From CAJBLF01 sp041663325 (GTDB lineage: Bacteria > Patescibacteriota > Gracilibacteria > Absconditabacterales > Absconditicoccaceae): 54,895 nt of DNA. Below, in pieces: positions 21,439 to 30,031 of the stretch. Under the pieces are notes generated by a model. That model was not told the DNA's origin. It worked only from the letters and a program-made list of their open reading frames with translations, and did no database searches. The stretch's first letter is position 1. Every line of letters starts with the position of its first letter. The stretch is taken from the NCBI GenBank assembly GCA_041663325.1, contig JBAZRN010000006.1, positions 1-54,895 on the forward strand. Direction: 5' to 3'. Position numbers and translations under genes: made by a program.

Positions 21439-22446
21439 ATGTCTGCTGAAACAGAAGAAAAGAACTCAGAAATCCAAAAATCCCCAATCGAAAAAACTAC
21501 TCCTGAAGCTCAGGAAACTATCCAAGATACCAAACAGCAACTCGCTGAAATGTATCTCGATTTCCTTGATAAACAAAAATGAGGAATACTTGCAACAGGA
21601 GCGGGACTCGGCATCAATCTCAATCCGCTCAAAAAAAATGCAATAGAATTTTTGACTACCGAAACCACCGTCAAAGAGAAAAAAGATATCTTCTCAACTA
21701 TCGGAAAAAATATCAAAAAAAAATTCATAGAAAAATTTACGTGATGAACGATGCTGGAATATGATAAAACCAGTTTAAATAAGATGAAAGCATTGATTAC
21801 GCAATACAAAGATGATCAAACAAAACTTCAAGCGCTTATGACTCAGATCGAAGAAGGAGTGGATCCTACAGTGGTAGCATTAGCAACTACGACAGCTGTA
21901 GCAACTGCAGCGACTATTGCTGATAAACCAGTAGTTCCAGATATTGCTACCAAAGCAGAATATCAAGCTCCTTTTGATGCTGCAGTTAAAAACCTTACCA
22001 TCACTTCAGGATTCGGGTTGAGAACAAATCCCGTTACGTGAGAAAAAGATAGCCCTCATTATTGAATGGATCTTTCTGCTGCTTTATGAACACCGATTCA
22101 TCCCATTGAAAATGGAAAAGTGATAGCAAATACGCGAGATAAAGATGCGGGGAATATGATCACAATAACATCAGAGGATTGAAGGACTTTTTCCTATCTC
22201 CATATGAAAGAAGCATCTATCTATAAAGTGGGGGAGCAGGTAACAACAAAAGACGTTATAGGGAATATAGGAAGCACAGGAAAAAGCACATGACCGCATC
22301 TTCATCTTGCAGAAAAAAATAAAGACGGTGAATTCGTCAACCCGCTCGCAGATGAAAAAATAGCTCCATTATTTAAAGAATATAAAAATTATGACACCTT
22401 GGCTGATTCGGAAATCAAAACTCAAGACGATATGAAAACTGCCTAG
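21439..22446 (+). CDS. M23 (LytM-type) zinc metallopeptidase
   Basis: 335 residues. The N-terminal 190 are polar and helical with an Ala/Thr-rich linker. The C-terminal third is a LytM domain: SGFGLRTNPV, then H207-x3-D211 (HYGMD), H255 in SYLHM, and H287-x-H289 in GPHLHLAE, i.e. all zinc and catalytic residues. Several Gly of the domain (HYGMD, LGTPI, STGPH) are UGA. Relatives cut peptidoglycan cross-bridges. No classical signal peptide is visible, so export or a structural link to the giant upstream protein is possible. It is co-directional with that gene and separated by only 36 bp. Confidence 0.88.
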
Positions 22447-22451
22447 GGATT

Positions 22452-22540
22452 GTATGTTCATCGACTATTGTAAGAAGACAATAGTTCATAATAAAATAAG
22501 TCCTACATTTTTCACTTTTCACTATTCATTATTCATTAGT
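22452..22540. repeat. ACTATTGT MITE-like element (copy 3, reversed)
   Basis: Perfect hairpin ACTATTGT-aagaag-ACAATAGT followed, in reverse orientation, by ACATTTTTCACTTTTCAC, the complement of the leader in the other copies. Lies between the convergent M23 and lexA-like genes. Confidence 0.78.
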
Positions 22541-22541
22541 T

Positions 22542-23159
22542 TTACATGTCTTTGATGATCTTCTTCACTACTCCGATGACTTTTGTTTCATCATACTTAC
22601 TAATTTCTACATTATCAAAAAACCTATTCACTGACTCCAAATACAGCTTTCCCTCTTGTTTGACGATTTTTTTTAATTTCGGAAGATCGTTGTGGATGAC
22701 AAATACATAATCGTTCACGTCATACGTTGGCTGCTGTTTGATCAATATCAGATCGCCGTCTTGTATTTTCGGTTCCATACTATTCCCTTTTGCTCTGACA
22801 AAAAAACATTTACTGACATCTTTGACGCCCATCATTGCCATAGTCACGGGAATTTTTTCTTGGGTATATTCATCGATGACCTTTTTTCATTTATTCCCAC
22901 ATTGAGCGAATCAATAAATAGGAAGCTGAACGATATCATTCAAACTGTCCGTGATGCTTTCCCTGATTAATCTATATCCATGTTCATCCTTGATGAAATA
23001 TCATTTCAACACTAATTGATTCAATTTATTCAAAACGGTCTGCGGATGGCTCGCTCAGATATTGTGTGCGATTTCTCTCAAGGTTATCCCTTCTTGAGTA
23101 GTGTTTTTTTTGAAAAAGCTGATTAAAGCTTTTTGGATGTTATCTAACTCTTTTTGCAT
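22542..23159 (-). CDS. lexA: LexA-like SOS repressor / S24 self-cleaving regulator
   Basis: 205 residues. Residues 1-75 form a winged helix (EGITLREIAHNIGASHPQTVLNKL). The C-terminal S24 domain has the serine in AKGNSMEP (S127) and the lysine about 37 residues on in KLKKIVK (K164), the standard LexA dyad spacing. The presumed scissile bond is Cys87-Gly88 (FAQCGNKG) in place of LexA's Ala-Gly; Cys-Gly is the UmuD cleavage pair. Five UGA-Gly, including one in the wing. recA lies about 840 bp away in divergent orientation, so a RecA-dependent SOS switch is the obvious model. Confidence 0.85.
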
Positions 23160-23186
23160 GATATAATGATTAAAGGATTAAAAGAC

Positions 23187-23245
23187 GGTAATTTGTTCGT
23201 TTCACTCACGTAATTGGTAATTTGCTCATTTCATTCGCGTAATTA
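23187..23245. repeat. AATTAC-bracketed palindrome array (copy 3, short)
   Basis: GTAATTTG-TTCGTTTCACTCAC-GTAATTGGTAATTTG-CTCATTTCATTCGC-GTAATTA, between lexA and the four-helix gene. It reaches the stop codon of the latter. Confidence 0.75.
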
Positions 23246-23609
23246 ATATTTATTAATTTCTTTAGCTTTCCTTATGAAGTTATTTAATTTAACGGCTAAT
23301 AGATTGAATTGTTTTAGTAATCTATCATACATTTCATTGGGTATTAGTTTTCTTTCTTGAAATGTTTCCAACCAGTGTTTGCTTTCATATAATGATCATC
23401 TTGCGTTGTAGTAGAACTTAATAGAATCATAAATAATGAAATCTTCAAAATCATTCAGCAATATTAGCTCAAACACTATCCATAGATCTTATAAATTGAT
23501 TTCATAATATCCTTTTGAGATCAAAATTAAGTTTTTCATAGATTTTTCGTATGTCTCTTTCTAATTCACGAGCAATACTATAAATTTCTAAATCAGCGAT
23601 TCATTTCAT
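23243..23609 (-). pseudogene. Four-helix bundle protein (23S rRNA IVS family), frameshifted
   Basis: About 120 residues in two frames. The first half reads DLEIYSIARELERDIRKIYEKL...IRSMDSVGANIAEGFGRFHY, and after one extra T (TATTTATG near 23430) the second half continues in another frame, DSIKFYYNARGSLYESKHWLETFQ...KEINKY. Both halves match the small four-helix family often found in rRNA intervening sequences or as free genes; AEGFGR and ARGSL-E are its core motifs. Either decayed or an assembly indel. AATTAC arrays flank it on both sides. Confidence 0.75.
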
Positions 23610-23998
23610 TCTATAATCAATTACACGAAGTAAATTACGATTCATTACATCCACCTAGGCGGATAAATTACGACATCAATATCAAGTTTCGTTTCCATTA
23701 TAATGTTTAGTTTGACATTGTCAAGTAAATTTTGACACAATCAACGCTATTTTTGACGAGTTTGCTAAATGCAGGTATCCATACGACAAAAATCTCTTGA
23801 TTTTCCATAAAAATTGTGTAAAATTGATTTTGTTGGCTTGTAACACGATATTGATATATCATTACACGCAGCAAATTACACGCAGCAAATTACATCAAAG
23901 ATAAATTACGCGAGCATAGCGAGCAAATTACACGAAGTAAATTACACGAAGTAAATTACACAAAGCAAATTAGTTTTATAATCTTATCGCAGTATAGC
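23610..23998. other. Intergenic region upstream of recA with two AATTAC arrays
   Basis: Contains array copy 4 (23616-23673, with TCCACCTAGGCGGA), array copy 5 (23861-23972, with CGCGAGCATAGCGAG and repeated ACGAAGTAAATTAC) and between them an AT-rich stretch with TTGAC words. No gene is seen. Confidence 0.8.
23712..23724. promoter_or_regulatory. Perfect 13-bp palindrome, possible operator
   Basis: TTGACA-T-TGTCAA, followed closely by two more TTTTGAC words (TTTTGACACAATCAA and TTTTTGACGAG). It may be an SOS or promoter-overlapping operator for recA or the divergent small gene, but no second copy near lexA or uvrA was found. Confidence 0.3.
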
Positions 23999-25084
23999 AT
24001 GACAACAAAAAAGCAAGAACTTCAAGAAGCTTTCAAGAGTATTGAAAAGCAATTTGGAAAAGGCGCCATCATGAGGATGGGGGATAACGCAAATGTAGGT
24101 CTTGTAAGTACATTTCACAGCTGATCGTATGTGCTTGATCTCATTTTAGGATGATGATATCCTGAAGGGAGAGTCGTAGAAATTTATGGACCAGAATCTT
24201 CTGGTAAAACAACCATCGCGCTTCACGCGATAGCAGAGATCCAAAAGAGAGGAGAAACCTGCGCATTTATCGATGCAGAGCATGCGCTTGATCCTCAGTA
24301 TGCCAAGAAACTTGGTGTTGATGTGGATAATCTTTTGCTTTCACAACCAGATTTCGGAGAGCAAGCGTTACAAATAGCTGAAGAATTAGCAAAATCCGGA
24401 GCAGTTAGATTGATTGTTATTGATTCGGTAGCGGCATTAGTCCCTAGAGCTGAAGTAGAAGGGGATATGGGAGATTCGTATATGGGACTCCAGGCGAGAA
24501 TGATGTCTCAGGGACTCAGAAAATTATCTTCTATTTTAGCCAAAAGCTGAACTACGTGCATATTTATTAATCAGATACGTATGAAAATTTGAATAATGTT
24601 CGGTAATCCGGAAACTACTCCTGGAGGTAATGCGCTCAAGTTCTTCGCATCTCAGAGAGTGGAGATTCGCAGAGGAGATAAATTGCTTGTAGATAAAGAG
24701 CAGATTGGCTATTTAGCCAAAATCAAGATCTCAAAGAATAAGATATCTGCGCCATTCAAAACAGCAGAATTACCAGTTAAATGGGGTGTCGGATATGACA
24801 AAACCGCAGACATTGTCGAAGCGGCAACAGTGCTTAAATTAGTAGACAGAGCAGGAGCATTCTATACGTTCGGTAAACAAAAATTCCAGGGAAAAGAGAA
24901 ATTTGTTGCTGCGCTAGATAGTGATGAGAAGACAAGAAAAAATATTGAAAAAGATATCCAAAACAAAATCAAGGAAATGAGAATGGGAAAAAAAGTCCTT
25001 GATGATGAAGCGCTTATAGCTGTAGAGACCGAGATAGAAGAAGATGCAGCTGAAGCGATAATTGAAGCAGACCAAGCAGTTTAG
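23999..25084 (+). CDS. recA: Recombinase RecA
   Basis: Strand-exchange ATPase and SOS co-protease. 361 residues. Walker A GPESSGKTT at 64-72, DAEHALDP, LIVIDSVAALVPRAE (Walker B), QARMMSQGLRKL and the loop-2 region INQIRMKIGIMFGNPETTPGG are all intact. UGA encodes Gly in HSGSY, ILGGGYPEG, KSGTT and KIGIM, which are conserved Gly positions, making this gene the clearest proof of the code change. The last 35 residues are acidic, as in other RecA tails. The first ATG at the array end is used. An intrinsic terminator follows. Confidence 0.97.
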
Positions 25085-25107
25085 CAACTTTACTAATCAT
25101 AAGAGAT

Positions 25108-25129
25108 CCCCGCAGAAATGTGGGGTTTT
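25108..25129 (+). terminator. recA terminator
   Basis: CCCCGCA-gaaa-TGTGGGG followed by TTTT. Confidence 0.85.
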
Positions 25130-25169
25130 CGTTTAAATACAAATATCTATTAAATTCGTAATAAAAATT

Positions 25170-25409
25170 ATGCTTACTAACCAATGTATTTCTATTACCG
25201 ATCTTAGGACAAAGACAAAAGAACGTCTGGATGATTTATGAAAACAAGAAAAATATGTGTTTGTAAATAATAAACCTGTTGCTGTGCTGATGGATGTTGT
25301 AATGTTTGAAAAATGGAATACTGTATTTGATTTTGAGAAAGAGAAGATAAATCAAGATGAATTTGTGAAATATTTATACTCAACCGCCAAAAAAATCAGT
25401 AAAACGTAA
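25170..25409 (+). CDS. Type II antitoxin, Phd/YefM-like
   Basis: 79 residues. ISITDLRTKTKERLDDLG (UGA-Gly) followed by KYVFVNNKPVAVLMDVVMFEKW matches the Phd/YefM fold: a DNA-binding N-terminus, a turn at NNKPVAVL, then an acidic helical tail that would bind the toxin. A toxin-like frame follows at once, as expected for a TA pair. Confidence 0.8.
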
Positions 25410-25414
25410 TTTTT

Positions 25415-25758
25415 TTGGATGATTGAGTTATACCGACGACTTGAGAATCTGTTAGTACAAACGAAGTGAAGTGATTACAGTTTTCGAAAGCGGTTCGGTA
25501 TAAAAAGTTCGACGGAAAAATGACAAAAACATGGCAAAAAAGAGTGGATACGATGCCTTCTAAAATGAAAGAAGAAATTTTGTTTATAGTTCTATCATTG
25601 TACTTCGTTTGTCTGGATACGATATCGTCGCTATTAGATGATATCCGTGATGGTATAGAATCAGAAAAGGAAAAATAGGAATTATTTTCTGCAAAAAGGA
25701 TAATAGATGAGAAATACAGAGGATTGATTTTAGATGAGATGCATATAAATGATTATAA
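25415..25758 (+). pseudogene. RelE/ParE-like toxin remnant, frameshifted
   Basis: The C-terminal half reads LRLSGYDIVAIRGYPGWYRIR, then KGKIGIIFCKKD and IDFRGDAYKGL. This is the typical RelE/ParE end (Y-R-I-R, I-I-F, R-G-D-A-Y-K), with four UGA-Gly. The N-terminal part (FSKAVRYKKFDGKMTKTWQKR...MKEEILFIV) lies in a frame one base away, so the gene is broken by a single indel between about 25575 and 25600. No good start codon is seen; TTG at 25415 is a guess. Either an inactivated toxin beside an intact antitoxin or an assembly error. Confidence 0.65.
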
Positions 25759-25771
25759 AATTTTAGGAAAT

Positions 25772-25803
25772 AAAAAAAAGAACACCTCATAACAAGATGC
25801 TCT
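25772..25803 (-). terminator. Terminator of the 429-residue orphan gene
   Basis: On the minus strand AGAGCATCT-tgttatg-AGGTGTTCT (9 bp with G-T pairs) followed by eight T. Confidence 0.75.
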
Positions 25804-25821
25804 TAAGAATATATTTACATA

Positions 25822-27111
25822 TTACGCTTCAAATGACATTGCTGCTACAATAGGATCTATCACTTTCGTAAGGTATAACGCTACGAGTGTAGCATCCAAT
25901 GGATTAGGAATATTGATAATAAAATCTCTTGTTTCTAGATTTTCATCCCAATAACAACGATGAGTAGGATAAGGACACTTTCTAAGTTTCATTTGATTCT
26001 CCTTAGTTCCTTCCTTATATTTAATAAATGAAGTAGGAATCAATGGGACAAAACTATCAACTAATTTTTCTTTTCCATCCTTTATTTCCCCAGTAATGTG
26101 CTTCCCTAATATGGTATCTGATGCTTTTACATAGACATTACTCGATGGTAGTGTAAGGGCTGGCAATAGAGCATCCTTCTTCAAGGTAACTTCAATAGAG
26201 CTGCCACCAACGGGCACTGCACTACAAAATTCATGAATCTTTATTTTTGAGAATATCCCTTCTTTGTCGGGTGAAACATCAAATTCACAATATCCCTGTT
26301 CGCCTTTGAGTCCGATAGCTTTTATCAATTTTTCAAGATCAACGGAATTACCGTGAATATTATCCACTTTCCCATAGTTGCTTTTTCTCAAACAAATATC
26401 CATGATAGTCTCTTTATCGAGTTTTGATACCTCGTGCAGATATCGTGTAGTCAATGCAGAGAAATAGCCATCCCCACAATCCATACCAAAATTTTGTAAA
26501 AGTTCTTGATTGTGATAATGTTTCATAAAGTTGGTAATAGCCGGTGCAATTTTCGTGTTTACATGCCCTGATAAAGCATATCCACCAAACATGTTTATGA
26601 TAGGATACATCAAGGTAGCGTACACGGGTGCCTGAAGTTTTACTCCCAAGAAATGAAAATGATAATTTTGAGCGAACCATGTCACTTTTACATTACTTTC
26701 CGATTTAGGAATAGCAGAAATGATAGGCAAATGCCTGGATTTTGAACTATGACTGCCTACTTTTTTTATTTTTACATTTTCTCCATAAGCAAGTCTCATC
26801 CATTTTGTAAGATGATCGATTTCGTCTAAAGAGATATTATCGGTTCTCTCCTTGATGAGTTTTTTACGATCAATAGGTATGCCCTTTCTTGGATGCTCCT
26901 GTAAAACTGGTCGTACATCATTGATTGATACAGGAGATATCGTAATATCATCTGCCAAAATTACGGTAGTTAATTCACATTCACAATGCCATACGGCGGC
27001 ACCGCCACCAGACATACTTGAGTACCCAAATATTCCACCACAACCTGGGCATCCGAATTCTTCAAAATCTTTCACAGATATTGCGATTGTTGTAATTTCT
27101 TTTGTTGTCAT
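25822..27111 (-). CDS. Orphan 429-residue protein with N-terminal zinc-ribbon-like motif (UGA-free)
   Basis: No family recognised. Residues 20-48 hold FGCPGCGGIFGY...WHCECEL, a CPxC...CxC pattern that could bind zinc. The rest is mixed alpha/beta with a Cys-containing middle (GMDCGDGYFS) and tail (RKCPYPTHRCYWDEN). By my count it has about 30 Gly and none is UGA, unlike nearly all other genes here, so it reads identically in the standard code. It is a single transcription unit with a strong promoter and its own terminator, which suggests acquisition from a standard-code donor or selection against UGA. Confidence 0.85.
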   Translation of the reverse strand: MTTKEITTIAISVKDFEEFGCPGCGGIFGYSSMSGGGAAVWHCECELTTVILADDITISPVSINDVRPVLQEHPRKGIPIDRKKLIKERTDNISLDEIDHLTKWMRLAYGENVKIKKVGSHSSKSRHLPIISAIPKSESNVKVTWFAQNYHFHFLGVKLQAPVYATLMYPIINMFGGYALSGHVNTKIAPAITNFMKHYHNQELLQNFGMDCGDGYFSALTTRYLHEVSKLDKETIMDICLRKSNYGKVDNIHGNSVDLEKLIKAIGLKGEQGYCEFDVSPDKEGIFSKIKIHEFCSAVPVGGSSIEVTLKKDALLPALTLPSSNVYVKASDTILGKHITGEIKDGKEKLVDSFVPLIPTSFIKYKEGTKENQMKLRKCPYPTHRCYWDENLETRDFIINIPNPLDATLVALYLTKVIDPIVAAMSFEA

Positions 27112-27154
27112 TTTCTTATGGATTTAGTTTAACATATTTTTGTTTAGCACAAAG

Positions 27155-27182
27155 AGTATAAGCATTAGATAAAGTAAGTCAA
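27155..27182 (-). promoter_or_regulatory. Promoter of the 429-residue orphan gene
   Basis: TTGACT - 16 bp - TATACT on the minus strand, giving an A/T-rich leader of about 35-40 nt. Confidence 0.65.
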
Positions 27183-27269
27183 TACAAAATAAATCATAAA
27201 AAATTGTAGTCCGAATTGCTCAAGAAAAATAATAAGCTTCATTATGAAAATAGAAATTTATTATTCCAA

Positions 27270-28532
27270 CTATTTCACTTCTAAACTAAATTCACCAATT
27301 TTCGTATCATCCATATTGATTACGATGACCGCCATTCCTAATTTTTGAGCGAGGATAGAGATATCTACGGATCAGTTATTTATCATTTGAACATTCGTAA
27401 TGCTTGATTGAAGCACGTCATTCGTTGAGAGGAACGTAAACGAGAACGGGAGCAAACCCGAATAAAGTTTGCCAGATTTTTTATCTTTTATTTCAAGTGT
27501 TAAGGTAGCTACTTCACCAAGTTTCAGAGGTGACTTTGAAACGAGAGTTATAATTACATCATTTTGTGTCATAAAATGTTCGGCGATATCGCTTAGGTTC
27601 GTAAATGTAAGTTCTATGTTTTTATTGATTGATGTTTGTGAAATGTCTACAGGAACTGTTGGTGTAATTATTACCGGTGGTTTAACAGGAATTACTGGTT
27701 GTATGGGAGTAACTACTTTAGCTGGTGTATTTGGAATTGTTGGTGTGGTAATCGGTGTTGTTGTTCATGTATGTACGATAGGAAGAATTGGTTCTGCAGG
27801 AATAGTTGGCTCTACAGGAGCAATAACCGGGTCTGGTGTGTTTGTTTTGCTATTGTAGATATAACATTTTACATTTGCAGTAGTGAGATCTTCTCGACGA
27901 TCAGACATCGTTCATCTACCGACCCAAGCCATATCTCTGACAATAATTTTGCTGCGTTGGTTATCATAATGAAGAACTTTTCCTACATGACCATAACTTC
28001 AAAATCTTCCTCCTGCGTCATAAATAATTAATGCTCATTGACTTGGAATTGATCAAATCTTATATCAGGTGTCCGATGCGTTTTTACATCGATCGACGGC
28101 GTTTCCTCACCATGTTCTTTGTTGTGTTTTCTCATCAATGAACGGAAAAAATTCTGGAGAAATCCTTGCTGCTCCATAGGTGCAATATCATTTGGCAAAA
28201 CTATTTTCTACGTCCAGCTCCATATTCCAGATAGAAATAATATTTCCTTGTTTGAGTGAGCTAGCTGGATTTTGCATCGCATTCAAAAGTTGTTGCGCCA
28301 CTTCACTATCATTGTTTCTATAAAGGTTTTCATTGAGTCCGGTAAGATTTGCGAATAATAATGATCATGAAGAAATAGTGACTGCAATTATGACAAGTAA
28401 TTCTAAACTATGAAAAAGATGGTAATGCACGTGATTGACAAAATACAACACCTTATGTATGTGTCTGTGAAAGTGTTTTCTCAGATGATGATGGATTCTC
28501 TGATGAAATGTTAATGTCTTTTTTCTTCTCAT
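27270..28532 (-). CDS. CHAP-domain cell-wall hydrolase, membrane anchored
   Basis: 420 residues. The N-terminus is very His/Arg-rich (FHQRIHHHLRKHFHRHIH), then one membrane span (LELLVIIAVTISSGSLLFA). Residues about 110-215 form a CHAP amidase/endopeptidase: catalytic Cys117 in KGYCTYGAAR and His182 in GSYGHVGKV. A long Pro/Thr/Val linker (about 225-285) leads to an Ig-like C-terminal domain. Several Gly are UGA, including those beside the catalytic Cys. The start is chosen because AAGGTG sits 5 nt before it; an upstream in-frame ATG at 28574 is possible. Presumed role: cutting peptidoglycan, its own or a prey cell's. Confidence 0.82.
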
Positions 28533-28783
28533 TATCACCTTAAAAGCTAAAGAGATACATGATATATGATCCATGAGGCACGAACGATATGGTTATTTAG
28601 CTAAATAGTTCTTGCGTCTTGGATCTAGCATCTAAGTTAATTATACCCACAAATGCAAAAAAAAGCAAATTTTTAGAGGACTTTTTTTGGAAAATAGTTC
28701 AGAAAGTGGCTGCTCTTAAGTTACTGTGGAAATTGTTTTTCAAAAAGATACAAATTATCATATTTCATTTTATGTATCCGTAG

Positions 28784-29911
28784 ATGAACGCACATATTCT
28801 CTTTGTTCTTGATTATTATACTCCCCATAGATGAGGATCAGAAACTGTTTTTGAAAATATCATTAGCAGACTTTTGACGAAGGGATTCTCGGTGAGTATC
28901 GTAACGAGTCGGTTTGATCGTAAGCTTCCCAAAGAAGAACAACATGATCATCTGTATATCTATAGAACAGGCAAAACGAGATTGTGATTTATGTTTCGTG
29001 CGTTTTTTCTTGGAAGGAAAATTTTGAAAAATCATGTAGACATTCATGTCATTCATACAAGTACGTATGGTGGGGCAATCCCTGCGTCATTGCTCGGAAA
29101 ATTATTTCACAAAAGAGTGATCCTCACGGTTCATGAAATTTTTTGAAGGCTTCGGACGCGTTACAAATGACGATGGAGTGGCGGAATATATAGATTATTT
29201 GAAAAGATTATATTCTGGTTGCCATATGATATCTATCATTGCGTATCGCAATATACCATGAACTCCATACGTCTCGTCTATGGTATCTCAGACAAAAAAA
29301 TTGCAATGATTTACAACGGCGTAGATACAAATTTCCGAAATCCCAATGAAGTTGATCCATCTGAAATCAAAATATGGAAAAATCAATATGGACGAAACAA
29401 TCGTTTTGTAATTACCTATTTTGGTCATGCGGGGAAATCTAAATGACTCGATTACCTAGTCGAAGCCTTGCCTGAACTTGTTGTTGTAGATGCACAATTG
29501 CTTTTTGTTTTCAATCTTATCGAATCCAAAAGAACCGAACATATCAAAGAAAAAATCAGAAAATATCATCTCTGATCATCTGTTCAACTATTCGATGGCT
29601 TCGAAAAGAACGAACTACGCACCTTAGTTGCTAGCTCCGATTTGGTTGTTGCGCCATCACTCTCTGAATGATTCGGCTCAGTGCATACAGAAAGTGCAGC
29701 TATGAAAAAACCGCTCCTCACGACTTATATCGCTTCAATTCCAGAAGTAGTCCGAGGCAATGTAAAATTTATTCCACCAACTTCCAAGAGAGAAATTATT
29801 CAAGCGATTCTTGAACGTGATCAGTGGATAGCTAACCCTGACTATATGATTTCATCAAAAGATTTTTCTCGGAACGCCACCGTCAAAGAGTTGATCAAAC
29901 TATACCACTAA
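28784..29911 (+). CDS. GT4-family glycosyltransferase
   Basis: 375 residues with GT-B architecture. N-terminal HILFVLDYYTPHRGGSETVF (GG-E acceptor loop, Gly from UGA), a TVHEIFGRLR segment, then CVSQYT and IYNGVDTNFRNP. The C-terminal nucleotide-sugar domain has ITYFGHAGKSKGLDYLVEAL and the E-x7-E-type motif in SLSEGFGSVHTESAAMKKPL. Likely transfers a sugar onto surface glycans or lipid-linked precursors; donor and acceptor are unknown. It neighbours surface-protein genes. Confidence 0.88.
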
Positions 29912-29915
29912 AAAT

Positions 29916-30030
29916 TAATGAAAAATGAATAGTGAAAAGTGAAAAATGTCGGATTTTTTCTTATTATGAACTATTATAAATTACAATAGTATCTCATAAT
30001 ACGATTCCAACATTATTCATTATTAATTAT
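29916..30030. repeat. ACTATTGT MITE-like element (copy 4)
   Basis: GAATAGTGAAAAGTGAAAAA followed by TGTCGGATT and the hairpin ACTATTAT-aaatt-ACAATAGT, between two convergent genes. Confidence 0.75.
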
Positions 30031-30031
30031 T

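Noticed and set aside
24120..24160. In-frame UGA codons as selenocysteine or as pseudogene stops
   Set aside because: They are too many, lie at conserved Gly positions in dozens of essential genes, and no SECIS-like element or Sec machinery is seen.
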